NCBI RefSeq assembly: GCF_019049855.1
Contig: NZ_JAHLSY010000002.1
Location: forward strand, 1 to 64,000
Length of the DNA: 64,000 nucleotides
Direction: 5' to 3'
Source: Hydrogenophilus thiooxidans
GTDB lineage: Bacteria > Pseudomonadota > Gammaproteobacteria > Burkholderiales > Rhodocyclaceae
In this document: in pieces, positions 21,203 through 30,220 of the stretch
Layout: each line of letters begins with the position of its first letter
Position numbering within the stretch: position 1 is the stretch's first letter
Translations under genes and position numbers: made by a program
Notes under the pieces: generated by a model
What the model saw: only the letters and a program-made list of their open reading frames with translations
Databases searched by the model: none
What the model was told of the DNA's origin: nothing

Positions 21203-21742
21203 ATGACCCCGATCCTTCACGGCACCACGATCGTCGGCGTGCGCCGCAACGGCCAAGTCGCACTGGGCGGCGACGGACAAGTGACACTGGGCGCAATCGT
21301 CGTCAAAGGAACCGCCCGCAAAGTCCGCACCCTCTACCACGGCAAAGTGCTCGCCGGCTTTGCGGGTGCCACGGCCGATGCCTTCACCCTCTTTGAGCGC
21401 TTCGAAGCGCAACTCGAAAAACACCAAGGGCATCTCCTGCGCGCTGCGGTGGCGCTTTCCAAGGATTGGCGCACCGACCGCGTCCTTCGGCGGCTCGAGG
21501 CGATGCTTGCGGTAGCAGATCGCGAACACCTCCTCATCCTCACCGGCACGGGCGACGTGCTCGAACCCGAAGACGACGTGGTCGCGATCGGCTCGGGCGG
21601 CGCCTACGCGCTTGCCGCAGCAAAGGCGCTTCTGCGCCACAGCGAACTTTCGGCCCGAGCGATCGTCGCTGAAGCGCTCAAAGTCGCAGGAGAGATCTGC
21701 ATCTACACCAACGAAAACCACGTAATCGAGGTGCTGGAATGA
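21203..21742 (+). CDS. hslV: ATP-dependent protease subunit HslV
   Basis: A 179-residue N-terminal-threonine protease that forms the core of HslUV. The catalytic threonine is T8 in [12 protein letters not shown], preceded by a seven-residue propeptide (MTPILHG) that must be cut off; E. coli HslV loses only the initiator Met. Family features follow: [26 protein letters not shown] and IGSGGAYA near the end. The longer frame from 21137 overlaps the previous gene and is not needed. The stop overlaps the hslU start by four bases. Confidence 0.97.
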   Translation: MTPILHGTTIVGVRRNGQVALGGDGQVTLGAIVVKGTARKVRTLYHGKVLAGFAGATADAFTLFERFEAQLEKHQGHLLRAAVALSKDWRTDRVLRRLEAMLAVADREHLLILTGTGDVLEPEDDVVAIGSGGAYALAAAKALLRHSELSARAIVAEALKVAGEICIYTNENHVIEVLE

Positions 21743-23121
21743 GTGACCAGACCCCCACCTGTCGTGCGATCGTCGCCGAACTGGACAAATACATCGTCGG
21801 GCAACACGCCGCCAAACGCGCGGTGGCGCTTGCCCTGCGGAGTCGCTGGCGGCGCGCCCGGGTTCCGGAGCCCCTCCGCCACGAGATCACGCCGAAGAAC
21901 ATCCTGATGATCGGCCCGACCGGTGTCGGAAAAACCGAGATCGCCCGACGCCTTGCGCGGCTGGTTCAAGCGCCTTTTATCAAGGTAGAAGCGACCAAAT
22001 TCACCGAAGTCGGTTACGTTGGCAAAGACGTCGATACCATCATCCGCGATCTTGTTGAAGTCGCCGTCAAAGAAGAGCGCGAGCGCGCAATCGCCGCGGT
22101 CCGTGAAAAAGCACAGGCCGCGGCAATCGAGCGGATTCTCGATATTCTCCTTCCGCCCCCCCGCAAAGAACCCGAAGCAACCGGACTGGCCGCCCTCTTT
22201 GCCAATCTAGCCGACGAAACCCCTGCCCCCCCTCCACGGGAAGAGAGCGCCACCCGCGCCAAATTTCGCGAAAAGCTCCTCCAGGGCGCGCTCGACGACA
22301 AGGAGATCGAGGTCGAAGTGCGTGAAGCGGCACTTGCAGCGCACGTGATGGGACCACCGGGCATGGAAGAGATCACCGAACAGCTCCAAGGACTCTTCCA
22401 AGCGATCGGCGGCAAGAAAAAACGGCGCAAAATGACGATCGCCCAAGCCAAAGCGGTGCTCACCGAAGAGGAGGCCGCAAAACTCCTCGACGAAGAAGAG
22501 ATCAAGCGCCGCGCGATCGCGAACGCGGAACAAAATGGCATCGTCTTTCTCGACGAGATCGACAAAGTGGCAGGCTCCGACGGCGGACGCGGCCCCGACG
22601 TCTCGCGCCAAGGGGTGCAGCGTGACCTCCTGCCGCTCGTCGAAGGGACCAGCGTCACCACCAAATACGGTACGGTGCGCACCGACCACATCCTCTTCAT
22701 CGCCTCGGGAGCGTTTCACCTCAGCAAACCGAGCGACCTCATCCCGGAACTGCAAGGACGGTTCCCGATACGCGTCGAACTCGAGCCGCTCACCGTCGAC
22801 GACTTCGTCCATATCCTGACCCGAACCGAGGCGAACCTCATTACCCAATACCAGGCGCTGCTCGCCACCGAAGGCGTTATCCTCACCATTACCGAGGAGG
22901 CGGTGCGCCGCTTGGCCGAAATCGCCTGGCTGGTGAACGAGCGCGTCGAAAACATCGGCGCTCGTCGCCTCTATACCGTAATGGAAAAACTTCTCGAAGA
23001 GATTGCGTTCCTTGCGGGCACCCCGGAATGTCCCAGTGAGGTGACGATCGATGCATCGGACGTCGACCAACGCCTGAGCGATCTCGCGCAGAGCGAAGAT
23101 CTCGCGCGTTACGTCCTGTGA
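21739..23121 (+). CDS. hslU: HslU, ATPase subunit of HslUV protease
   Basis: A 460-residue AAA+ unfoldase that feeds substrates to HslV. It has Walker A GPTGVGKT at 59-66, the [10 protein letters not shown] pore motif, an I domain (about 110-245) with [13 protein letters not shown], Walker B VFLDEIDK, the arginine finger region and the C-terminal tail ending ARYVL that inserts into HslV. Length and motifs are normal. Its ATG overlaps the hslV stop. Confidence 0.98.
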   Translation: MSDQTPTCRAIVAELDKYIVGQHAAKRAVALALRSRWRRARVPEPLRHEITPKNILMIGPTGVGKTEIARRLARLVQAPFIKVEATKFTEVGYVGKDVDTIIRDLVEVAVKEERERAIAAVREKAQAAAIERILDILLPPPRKEPEATGLAALFANLADETPAPPPREESATRAKFREKLLQGALDDKEIEVEVREAALAAHVMGPPGMEEITEQLQGLFQAIGGKKKRRKMTIAQAKAVLTEEEAAKLLDEEEIKRRAIANAEQNGIVFLDEIDKVAGSDGGRGPDVSRQGVQRDLLPLVEGTSVTTKYGTVRTDHILFIASGAFHLSKPSDLIPELQGRFPIRVELEPLTVDDFVHILTRTEANLITQYQALLATEGVILTITEEAVRRLAEIAWLVNERVENIGARRLYTVMEKLLEEIAFLAGTPECPSEVTIDASDVDQRLSDLAQSEDLARYVL

Positions 23122-23168
23122 CGCCCCGCCCTACGGTTTTGCCACTGCGTTCGTGACAGCAGACGGCG

Positions 23169-24068
23169 ATGGAACTTGCGCAGCGGATCGTCGCCATTCT
23201 TTTTCCCCTTTTTGCGATCGTCGCTCTGGGGATTTGGGTAGGGGTCCGACAACGTCCGGAGATGGGCGTAACAAACCGCCTCAACATGGATGTTTTCGTT
23301 CCGGCGCTCGTTTTTCACGCGCTTGCAAGCAAACCGCTCGACTGGTCGCAGTTTGGTCCGTTGGCGCTTGCAGCCCTTGTGCTGGTGATCGGCTCGGGCG
23401 CCGCCGGTTGGCTCCTGGCGAAAGCGATGCAGCGCCCCGCCAAGACCGTCGTACCACCCATGATGTTCAACAACTGTGGCAACCTGGGCATTCCGCTTGC
23501 ACTCCTCGCGTTTGGAGAAAGGGCCGTACCCGCTGCCGTCACGCTCTTTTTGGTCAGCAACCTGCTCCACTTCTCGTACGGCGTTTGGCTGCTCGACCAC
23601 CGCTTCCGCTGGTGGCAGGTTTGGCGGGTTCCGGTGGTGCTCGCCTCGTTCGCCGGCGTTGCGGTGGGTATGAGCGGCGTGACGCTTTGGCCACCGCTCA
23701 ACACCGCGATCGAGATGGTGGGTCAGATCGCGATCCCCTTGATGCTCTTTGCGTTGGGGGTTCGCCTTGCCACCGCGCAGATCACGGCGTTCCTCGACGG
23801 TTTGATCGTCGCGATCGCGCGTCCCCTTTCGGGAATGGCACTGGCGATCGGCGTCTTGTTCGCAGCAGACGCATTGGGGCACCCCTTCTCGCCACGGGAC
23901 GCCGCACAAATCCTCCTCTTTGGCGCGCTCCCTCCCGCGGTCCTCAATTACCTGTTCGCGGAACGCTATCACCAAGAGCCGGAAATCGTCGCTTCGATGG
24001 TGCTCGTCGGCAACGCCGCGGCGCTGGTCGTGCTCCCCATGGCGCTGGCGCTCGTTCTTGCCTATTGA
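23169..24068 (+). CDS. AEC-family permease (auxin efflux carrier type)
   Basis: A 299-residue inner-membrane transporter of about ten helices in two inverted halves, such as VAILFPLFAIVALGIWVGV at the start and LLFGALPPAVLNYLFAERY in the second half. The signature N-C-G-N-L-G-I-P at about 100 in the fourth helix is typical of the family, which includes bacterial malate, malonate or amino-acid carriers. The substrate is unknown. It lies 47 bases after hslU. Confidence 0.88.
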   Translation: MELAQRIVAILFPLFAIVALGIWVGVRQRPEMGVTNRLNMDVFVPALVFHALASKPLDWSQFGPLALAALVLVIGSGAAGWLLAKAMQRPAKTVVPPMMFNNCGNLGIPLALLAFGERAVPAAVTLFLVSNLLHFSYGVWLLDHRFRWWQVWRVPVVLASFAGVAVGMSGVTLWPPLNTAIEMVGQIAIPLMLFALGVRLATAQITAFLDGLIVAIARPLSGMALAIGVLFAADALGHPFSPRDAAQILLFGALPPAVLNYLFAERYHQEPEIVASMVLVGNAAALVVLPMALALVLAY

Positions 24069-24078
24069 GTCATCGAAC

Positions 24079-24107
24079 TTGCCTTTCTTGGCGTTCACTC
24101 CTATACT
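24079..24107 (+). promoter_or_regulatory. Sigma-70-type promoter of the 124-residue protein gene
   Basis: TTGCCT at 24079-24084 and TATACT at 24102-24107 are separated by 17 bases. They lie 31 bases before the ATG at 24138, which has a good ribosome site (GAGTGAGGAG). Confidence 0.6.
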
Positions 24108-24137
24108 ACAGAGCAACCAGAGAGTGAGGAGCGAAAT

Positions 24138-24512
24138 ATGTCCATTGCTGGCTTCGGCATCATCGGCCCTACGGGTGAGCGGCTCAACACCTCGGCGGCG
24201 TCACCGGCCGAGGTGCAGCGGCTCACGCAGCCGCAACCGGTCCGTTCCAACCCGGCGGCGGGTCAACCCTCGTCTGTAAACCAACCGAGTCAACCCTCTA
24301 CTGGGGTGCGGGTCACCCTCTCAACGTCCGCACAGCAAGCAAGTAGCGGCACACCCACCCCGCCACCGCCCAACACCGCATCGAGTGCGCGCCCGGAAGC
24401 AACCCAGATGTCGTTTGCGGTTCAGCGAGCGCAGAATCTCTATGCGCTCAACGCCAACGGGCCAGTCAGCATGAATGACACCACCCAAAATGGCGCGAAG
24501 ACACTGCGCTGA
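24138..24512 (+). CDS. Small low-complexity protein of unknown function
   Basis: A 124-residue protein that I do not recognise. It starts MSIAGFGIIGPTGERL, has a long Pro/Ser/Thr/Gln-rich middle with little predicted structure (about 25-90), and ends with a helix (MSFAVQRAQNLYALNA). No signal peptide or membrane helix is seen. A strong ribosome site and its own promoter speak for a real gene. The pattern resembles the N-terminal parts of small proteins in flagellar or cell-surface loci, but no function can be given. Confidence 0.6.
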   Translation: MSIAGFGIIGPTGERLNTSAASPAEVQRLTQPQPVRSNPAAGQPSSVNQPSQPSTGVRVTLSTSAQQASSGTPTPPPPNTASSARPEATQMSFAVQRAQNLYALNANGPVSMNDTTQNGAKTLR

Positions 24513-24561
24513 CGCGCGGCGCCACCCCAGTAGCTGACGAAAGCAAACCGCACGCTTGCGC

Positions 24562-25326
24562 ATGCCTTTTTCGCTCCTGGCACTTCCCCCCCTTGCAAAA
24601 GCGCTCATCGCGCAACTGGGGGGGTGGCTCTTTGCCTACGTCTCAGCGCGGCTGGGTACGCTCGGCGAAAGTGGCCTCTCCTCGGCTGGAATCATCACCA
24701 TCCAAGCCGTTTGCGCTGCGGCCCTTGCCTGGTGGCTTGCGAGCGACCGCTGGTGGATCCCGATCCATCTGGCCTTCACGCCCGCGATCATCGCCGCGCA
24801 ACAGCTCGCGATCGCCCCGTACTGGTACCTCGTGGCATTCGTTGCGTCGTGGCTCATCTTTCGCAACACCATCCGGACGCGCGTTCCGCTCTACCTCTCC
24901 AACGCGCAAGCGGTCGAGGCGATCGCAGAGCAGCTCCCCTCCGATCGCCCTTTTCGCTTTCTCGATCTGGGGAGCGGCACCGGTGCGCTCCTTCTGCCGC
25001 TTGCGCGCCGCTTTCCCAACGGCACCTTCGTCGGCATCGAAAGCGCACCCTTGCCGCTTTGGTTGGCGCGCTGGCAAGCGCAGGGACAATCCAATCTCGT
25101 TTATCTGAGCGGTGATATCTTTTCCGAATCGTGGCGGGGGTACGATTTCGTCTATGCGTTCCTTTCGCCCGCGCCGATGGCACGGGTGGCGCGTAAAGCG
25201 CGCAACGAACTCGCGCCTGGCGCGGTGCTGATCAGCAACTCCTTCCCCTTACCCGACCAGGAACCCAGCCGGGTTCAGCCACTCGACGCAGCCGGACGAC
25301 GCACTCTCTATTGGTACCCATTCTGA
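24562..25326 (+). CDS. Class I SAM-dependent methyltransferase with membrane anchor
   Basis: A 254-residue protein with about four hydrophobic segments in the first 115 residues (ALIAQLGGWLFAYV, IITIQAVCAAALAWWLA and FVASWLIF among them), then a Rossmann methyltransferase domain. SAM motif I is FLDLGSGTGALLLPLA, with the acidic end of strand 2 in VGIESAPLP. The C-terminal half (GAVLISNSFPLPD) is compatible with small-molecule methyltransferases. The substrate is unknown; the membrane part suggests a lipid or quinone. The frame begins two codons earlier with TTG; I use the ATG. Confidence 0.75.
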   Translation: MPFSLLALPPLAKALIAQLGGWLFAYVSARLGTLGESGLSSAGIITIQAVCAAALAWWLASDRWWIPIHLAFTPAIIAAQQLAIAPYWYLVAFVASWLIFRNTIRTRVPLYLSNAQAVEAIAEQLPSDRPFRFLDLGSGTGALLLPLARRFPNGTFVGIESAPLPLWLARWQAQGQSNLVYLSGDIFSESWRGYDFVYAFLSPAPMARVARKARNELAPGAVLISNSFPLPDQEPSRVQPLDAAGRRTLYWYPF

Positions 25327-25372
25327 TTTGCCCCGCTTTTCCCCCACTTTTTCGCTCAAGAACCGCCTGCAG

Positions 25373-25403
25373 TTGCCGATAGTCTACTCGGAAGCGTAGA
25401 CTA
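25373..25403 (+). promoter_or_regulatory. Promoter with overlapping perfect palindrome before the ParA gene
   Basis: An inverted repeat has 8-base arms, TAGTCTAC at 25380-25387 and GTAGACTA at 25396-25403, around an 8-base spacer. It covers the spacer and the -10 region of a likely promoter (TTGCCG at 25373-25378, TAGACT at 25397-25402, 18 bases apart). The ParA ATG is at 25426. The layout is that of an operator for a dimeric repressor, possibly autoregulatory. Confidence 0.6.
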
Positions 25404-25425
25404 CGGATGAAGAGGAGCCGCGGCC

Positions 25426-26115
25426 ATGGCCATTTTGATCGCGATCATCGGCAACAAAGGGGGAACCGGCAAAACCACCCTCTCTCATCTGCTCTGCCAC
25501 GGTCTGGGGTTGCTCGGATACAAATCGGCCTGTATCCTCACCGACACGGCGCGTGAGCCATTGAGCCCCGAAGGGCGCCGCTACGTCATCGCCGACGCCC
25601 GTTCCGCGGCAACGCTCGAGCGCATCGTCACCAAGCTGCGCACGCTCGACGACTGGGTGGGCGTGCTCGATGGCGGCGGCAACCGCCCCGAGGTCGACAA
25701 ACGGCTCTATGGTATCGCCGACTTGGCGCTTCTGCCCTTTCGCGAATCGGCCGAGGATATCCGCACGGTGATCCGCGACCTCGAACAGTACCCCCGCGCG
25801 TACGCCGTGCCGTCGCAATGGCCCGTCAGCAACCGTTGGCAGCAGCAGGCCGCAGACAAACTGGTTGCGCAGATGATGGGCCCCTATCGCCACCGGATCT
25901 TACGGCCTGTTCCGGCGCTTTCAGCGACCAAATTGCTGTTGCTGAAGCAGATCCCGGCACACCTGCCGACCCCACTCAACAATGCCGCGCGGCAATTCGC
26001 ACGCCAAATGGTCGAACTGCTTGCGCTCACGGAGGAAACGCCCGAAACCGCCGAACCCGACGCGCACGAATACCGCATTCCAGAGGAAGAGATGCCAATG
26101 CGTTACCGCCGCTGA
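25426..26115 (+). CDS. Orphan ParA-family ATPase
   Basis: A 229-residue P-loop ATPase with deviant Walker A KGGTGKTT at 11-18 and a switch-like LDGGGN. It belongs to the ParA/MinD group that positions plasmids, chromosomes or protein complexes. It has no N-terminal DNA-binding helix-turn-helix. The tail (HEYRIPEEEMPMRYRR) is charged and may contact a partner. No parB or minC-like gene lies next to it, so its cargo is unknown. The palindrome upstream suggests tight control. Confidence 0.85.
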   Translation: MAILIAIIGNKGGTGKTTLSHLLCHGLGLLGYKSACILTDTAREPLSPEGRRYVIADARSAATLERIVTKLRTLDDWVGVLDGGGNRPEVDKRLYGIADLALLPFRESAEDIRTVIRDLEQYPRAYAVPSQWPVSNRWQQQAADKLVAQMMGPYRHRILRPVPALSATKLLLLKQIPAHLPTPLNNAARQFARQMVELLALTEETPETAEPDAHEYRIPEEEMPMRYRR

Positions 26116-26135
26116 CCGGTACTCGCGGCCTGCTC

Positions 26136-26165
26136 TTGCCGAAAGCCCCCCTTTCGCAGTACGAT
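26136..26165 (+). promoter_or_regulatory. Possible promoter of the lipoprotein-flgO operon
   Basis: TTGCCG at 26136-26141 and TACGAT at 26160-26165 are 18 bases apart and 30 bases before the ATG at 26195. GAGGAGAG gives a good ribosome site. The hexamers are only partial matches. Confidence 0.4.
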
Positions 26166-26194
26166 AGCAGTACAGAAACGAGGAGAGCGAATCG

Positions 26195-26929
26195 ATGAAC
26201 CGCCCAATCGTCGCGCGTGCGCTGCTCGTTGGCGCGATCGCCTTTGGCGTAGCTGCTTGTACGACGCCCTTTAGCGAAGTGCCCGTCGCCACCAATTTTC
26301 CGACCACCACCCAAGAAAAACTGCAATCGGCACACCACTGGCAGGTAATCGCCGAAGGGATCGCGGCGCAAATCACCCAGGCGCTGCAACAAGAGCAAGG
26401 GTGCCGCAGTGCGCCGCTTGCGTGCCCGACGCTTGCGTTCGCTTCGCCGGATCGCCCTTCACCGTTTGAGCGCGCGCTGATTGCGGCGATCACCACCGAA
26501 TTGGTGCGCCAGGGCTGGAAAGTACGAACCGAACTGCCCGCCGAGATCACGCTGCGCTTGGAGGTGCAGGCAAACCGCTTTCGCAACCGCCCTGCCGACG
26601 GCAGATTCACCAGCGCCGCTGTTTTGGGGGCGGGTCTTTGGGTGTTGAGCGACGACAAAAACATCGGCGTATGGGAACACGTCTCTCCCGGCGCTTCTGC
26701 GCTCATCGGCCTTGCCGCAGCAGACCTGTGGCGCTGGCAGACGAGTCAGTTCGCGCAAGGGCCGACACCAGAAGTCGAACTGATGGTCCATGTCTCCGCC
26801 GTTCGGGAGGGGGTCTATCTGGCGCGCACCTCTGAGGTCTTCTATATCGCCGACAGCGATCTGGCGCTCTACACCCCGCCGCCTGCGCCGCTCCCTGCCC
26901 CAACGGTATTGCCGGTACGTGGGAGCTGA
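26195..26929 (+). CDS. Predicted outer-membrane lipoprotein paired with FlgO
   Basis: A 244-residue lipoprotein with lipobox VAAC at C22. I do not recognise the family. The body has a repeated beta/alpha look (FERALIAAITTELVRQGWKV, ITLRLEVQANRF, VELMVHVSAVREG) similar in outline to FlgO-type domains, including a region that builds a pair of helices and strands. It ends three bases before the flgO-like gene, so the two are probably one unit, perhaps subunits of one surface assembly. Confidence 0.6.
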   Translation: MNRPIVARALLVGAIAFGVAACTTPFSEVPVATNFPTTTQEKLQSAHHWQVIAEGIAAQITQALQQEQGCRSAPLACPTLAFASPDRPSPFERALIAAITTELVRQGWKVRTELPAEITLRLEVQANRFRNRPADGRFTSAAVLGAGLWVLSDDKNIGVWEHVSPGASALIGLAAADLWRWQTSQFAQGPTPEVELMVHVSAVREGVYLARTSEVFYIADSDLALYTPPPAPLPAPTVLPVRGS

Positions 26930-26932
26930 GCC

Positions 26933-27481
26933 ATGAGCCAGAACCGCCGCAATCGAACCGCTGCTTTCCTTTTGATGGGTGCTGCCCTTTTGAGCGGCTG
27001 TCTCACCACGCAGCCTGAGCCGCTGCGCGCCCCTGAGGAAAACCCGAGCGCCGTGCTCGACACCACCTATGGGCTGATCGACGCAATCGCGCAACAGGCG
27101 CCCGCCTGGGTCAAAAGCGGCCCGGTGCTGGTCGCGACCTTCGTCGATGTCGACCAGTTGGAGCACTCTTCGACCTTGGGCCGCGCGATCACCGAACAGG
27201 CGAGCACCCGTTTGGTGCAACTGGGCTTTCCCGTGGTGGAGGTCAAACTGCGCGCAAGCCTCTTCGTCAAGCAGGATACGGGCGAATTGCTCCTCAGCCG
27301 CGAAATCGGCCAGATCGCTCGTGAACAAGCGGCACGAGCCGTTTTGGTCGGCACCTACGCGGTTGGGAAACGGGCAGTCCATATCAACGCCAAACTGGTC
27401 GACCCCACCCAGGGCACGATTCTGGCGGCGCAAGACAGTGTGCTCGCGCTCGACAACCACGTCAAGAGCTTGTTGCGATGA
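26933..27481 (+). CDS. FlgO-family outer-membrane lipoprotein
   Basis: A 182-residue lipoprotein with signal and lipobox LSGC at C23, then a FlgO domain (VLVATFVDVDQLEHSSTLGR, AITEQASTRLVQLGFPVVEV, VGTYAVGKRAVHINAKLVD). FlgO in Vibrio is an outer-membrane protein tied to the flagellar base, but many relatives have unknown roles. No flagellar gene lies in this window. The stop overlaps the start of the MBL gene by four bases. Confidence 0.8.
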   Translation: MSQNRRNRTAAFLLMGAALLSGCLTTQPEPLRAPEENPSAVLDTTYGLIDAIAQQAPAWVKSGPVLVATFVDVDQLEHSSTLGRAITEQASTRLVQLGFPVVEVKLRASLFVKQDTGELLLSREIGQIAREQAARAVLVGTYAVGKRAVHINAKLVDPTQGTILAAQDSVLALDNHVKSLLR

Positions 27482-28152
27482 GTCGTCGATTCGCCCAAAG
27501 CCAAGAAAAGAGCCGTCTGGGGACGATCGTCATTCCCGTCACGCCGTTTGCGCAGAATTGCACGCTGCTGTGGGATCGCGAAACCCATGAAGGGGTAGCG
27601 GTCGACCCGGGCGGAGAGATCCCCAAGATCTTGGACGCCGCGCAATCGCATGCGATCACGCTGCGCGCCATATGGCTGACGCACGGCCATATCGACCATG
27701 CCGCAGGCGCGCCTCAGCTTGCCAAAGCCTTAGGCGGTGTTCCCATTCTGGGCCCCCACTCAGCAGACCACTACTGGCTGCAAGGCTTGCCGCAACAAGC
27801 CACCTATTTTGGCTTCCCCCCCACGGTGGCGTTCACACCCGACGAATGGCTCGACGAAAACCAAGAGGTGATGGTGGGAGCGATTCCGTTTCAGGTGCTC
27901 CACCTCCCGGGTCATACCCCTGGCCACGTGGTTTTCTTCCAACCGGACTATCGGCTAGCGTTGGTGGGGGATGTACTCTTTGCCGGTTCGATCGGCCGCA
28001 CCGACTTTCCGGGCAGCGACCACCAGGCGCTCATCGACGGCATCCAGAAAAAGCTCTTTGCGCTTGGCGATGACATCGTTTTCATTCCGGGGCATGGCCC
28101 CCAGAGCACTTTTGGCGAAGAGCGCGCCCACAACCCTTTCGTCCGTGTATAA
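27478..28152 (+). CDS. MBL-fold metallo-hydrolase, glyoxalase II-like
   Basis: A 224-residue metallo-beta-lactamase-fold enzyme. The zinc site is HGHIDHAAG (H69, H71, D73, H74), with further ligands in LPGHTPGHVVF, VGDVLFAGSIGRTD and IPGHGP. This short single-domain form (no C-terminal glutathione-binding helices of true glyoxalase II) is common in proteobacteria; substrates reported for relatives include hydroxyacylglutathione and other thioesters. Specificity cannot be read here. Confidence 0.9.
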   Translation: MSRRFAQSQEKSRLGTIVIPVTPFAQNCTLLWDRETHEGVAVDPGGEIPKILDAAQSHAITLRAIWLTHGHIDHAAGAPQLAKALGGVPILGPHSADHYWLQGLPQQATYFGFPPTVAFTPDEWLDENQEVMVGAIPFQVLHLPGHTPGHVVFFQPDYRLALVGDVLFAGSIGRTDFPGSDHQALIDGIQKKLFALGDDIVFIPGHGPQSTFGEERAHNPFVRV

Positions 28153-28190
28153 ACGCGCCCCCAAGCACAATCCCCTGGCACGCGGCGCCG

Positions 28191-29072
28191 TTAGTTACGC
28201 TCCACGTAGCGTGCGGGTTGCCGGGCCCAAGCGTCGTCGAGCCCCCACTGTGCGGGGTCGGCTTCGACGGACTCCAACCGCGCCGCTTCACTTTCGGGAA
28301 GCGCGGGGAAAAAATCCAAGCCGGTGAGCGCCTCGACTCTGTCGATCGCGACGATGAAGTCGCGTAAGTCGCTGTCAGCAGGAGCATCCTGCGGCACGAG
28401 AAACGCGATCGCATGTCGCGAACCGTCCGTTTCTTCGCGCATCAAGATGCGGTAAAAGGCCTCTGGAACCGCCACCCACTCCGAAGAAAAGCGCGAGGGG
28501 TGCTTCCCCCACACCGGGCCGACGATCACCCAAAGTTTGCTGGCACCGGGCGCAAAGCGGTTTGCTTCGAGCCGCTCGAGCCGCTCCCAACTGCCGCGGT
28601 TGTGCTCCGGTTTTTGCGGCGCGATGTTGCTCATGAGAAAGGTCGCATGCTGGGCGTCACGCCCGTAACGGGTCCCGATCATGAAGTTGGGCGCCATGTG
28701 GCCGCGATCGAACCCGGAGCGGCTATAACTTTCGTGCGTCACGCACCCCAGATGGAGTCGGCAGCGCCAGGTGCGCGCATCAGGAACAAACCGATCGGGA
28801 CGCGGCGCCAAACGATAGCGGGGCGGGGGATCGGCACGGTACGCCACCCACTCGGGCGCGCCGTGCCATTCGCTGTAGCGTACGACGAAACCGGGGTTCA
28901 CCAGGGTCGTAGCGAACCGGCTCCCACCGCGCGGCCAACCGTAGGGGTCGTCGTTGGGTAGCGGCGCGCTGGGCACAAACCAAGCGGCAAGCGCCAATAG
29001 GCCTGCGGCGATCAGCGCCACCAAGCGGCGTGGCCATCGAACCGTTTGCGTCGTCGTCTTGCCTCTGCGCAT
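28191..29072 (-). CDS. Secreted DNA/RNA non-specific endonuclease
   Basis: A 293-residue nuclease of the NucA/Serratia type. A signal or anchor helix spans about 15-32 (RLVALIAAGLLALAAWFV). The ββα-metal site shows DRGHMAPNF with the general-base histidine, and the magnesium-binding asparagine in SNIAPQKPEHN, followed by SWERLE. It would act in the periplasm or outside, cutting DNA and RNA without sequence preference. The gene points away from dsbB, with which it has a 68-base divergent gap, and its exported cysteines could use DsbB. Confidence 0.9.
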   Translation of the reverse strand: MRRGKTTTQTVRWPRRLVALIAAGLLALAAWFVPSAPLPNDDPYGWPRGGSRFATTLVNPGFVVRYSEWHGAPEWVAYRADPPPRYRLAPRPDRFVPDARTWRCRLHLGCVTHESYSRSGFDRGHMAPNFMIGTRYGRDAQHATFLMSNIAPQKPEHNRGSWERLERLEANRFAPGASKLWVIVGPVWGKHPSRFSSEWVAVPEAFYRILMREETDGSRHAIAFLVPQDAPADSDLRDFIVAIDRVEALTGLDFFPALPESEAARLESVEADPAQWGLDDAWARQPARYVERN

Positions 29073-29140
29073 CCGCGCATCCTTGTCTGCGTCAAAACGC
29101 GCTATTATCCCGAAACTCCGAGTACAGCGGACAGAAACTC

Positions 29141-29680
29141 ATGGCGCGATGGCGCTCATTTTTCGGCACCCTGCTTTGCTGCAACCCTGCCCCACTGTGG
29201 TGGGGGATCGCTGCGCTCGCGTGCGCCCTGGCCCTTGCCAGCCTCGTGCTCACCCATCTTTTGCGTTTGGCGCCGTGCCATTTGTGTATCCTGCAACGGT
29301 TTCTGTTCCTGGTACTCGCCGTTTTCGCAAGCACCGCGGCGTTGAGCAGCGCACGGCCCCGCTTGCTCTATCGCTTCACCGCGGTCGGCACCATTCTCAC
29401 CGCCCTCTTTGGCCTGGGCGTTGCAGGGTATCAATCGCTCTTACAGTGGCGACCCGAATCGTTCACGTGTGGAGGCGCGGAATTGTCGCCCCTGGAACGA
29501 TTCGTGGAGTGGCTTGCGTCGCTTTCGGAGACGCTTTTTCTCCCCACCGGTTTTTGCAGCGACCCCGGTTTGGTGCTTTTTGGGCTTACGCTTGCAAATT
29601 GGGCGTTTTTGGCGTACGCGGGGATTGCAGCGGTGGGCTTTTGGGCGTTTGTGCGCATTCAGGCGCCATTGACGCGGTAG
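29141..29680 (+). CDS. dsbB: Disulfide bond formation protein DsbB
   Basis: A 179-residue inner-membrane protein with four helices that reoxidises DsbA and passes electrons to quinone. The first pair is CHLC at 46-49 (in APCHLCILQR); the second pair is C110 and C139 in the second periplasmic loop. The frame opens at 29030 but the ATG at 29141 gives the standard N-terminus. A TATTAT at 29103-29108 could be the -10. Its 3' end overlaps the convergent SprA-like gene by 22 bases. Confidence 0.95.
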   Translation: MARWRSFFGTLLCCNPAPLWWGIAALACALALASLVLTHLLRLAPCHLCILQRFLFLVLAVFASTAALSSARPRLLYRFTAVGTILTALFGLGVAGYQSLLQWRPESFTCGGAELSPLERFVEWLASLSETLFLPTGFCSDPGLVLFGLTLANWAFLAYAGIAAVGFWAFVRIQAPLTR

Positions 29681-30201
29681 CGGGCGAGCGCGCGTTGCGC
29701 TTGAAAACGGGTCGGGTCCGAAGGCTCGGTGGCATCTTGCGCGCGCTTTGCCTCTTGCTGCTGCGCTTTGGCCAATTCGATCCGCGCCGCTGCGGCCATT
29801 TGCGCGGCCTTCGCGGCCACCATGCGGTCCTGCGGAGAGGGATCGGGTGGCGCCAGCGCCGCAGCACGAATCCGCTCCGCTTTCTGAAGGGTCTCTTCCG
29901 GCGTCTTGCCTGGCGAAACGTCGATGCGCACGTCGCCAGCAACGGCATATTGCTGGCCATCGGGACCGCGCACCGTAGTGAACTGCGCCCCCCGCGTCAC
30001 CAGTCCACCGCCCGCAGCAACATGCGCCGCTTCGTGCGCGCGCACTTTGCGGTCGATTTCGCGCAACCGGGCCACCTTTTGCGCCGTTTCGTCCTCTTGC
30101 CGCACCGGCGTGCGCGCCCTTGGCGCATCGGCAGCACCGTATTGCACCGAACCGACGCCGGGTGGCAGCGAAGCGATAGCGGAAACTGCCGAGATCGCCA
30201 T
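29659..30201 (-). CDS. SprA-related putative zinc metalloprotease
   Basis: A 180-residue protein of the SprA-related family. It carries the zincin motif HEAAH at 56-60 (in VRAHEAAHVAAGGGLV), and the conserved TVRGPDGQQYAVAGDVRID with a helical C-terminus rich in Ala and Lys. The role is unknown; members are thought to be zinc peptidases or structural relatives. ATG 30201 has GGAG six bases upstream and its own promoter. Confidence 0.85.
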   Translation of the reverse strand: MAISAVSAIASLPPGVGSVQYGAADAPRARTPVRQEDETAQKVARLREIDRKVRAHEAAHVAAGGGLVTRGAQFTTVRGPDGQQYAVAGDVRIDVSPGKTPEETLQKAERIRAAALAPPDPSPQDRMVAAKAAQMAAAARIELAKAQQQEAKRAQDATEPSDPTRFQAQRALARYRVNGA

Positions 30202-30220
30202 GACGCACTCCTTCGCGAAT

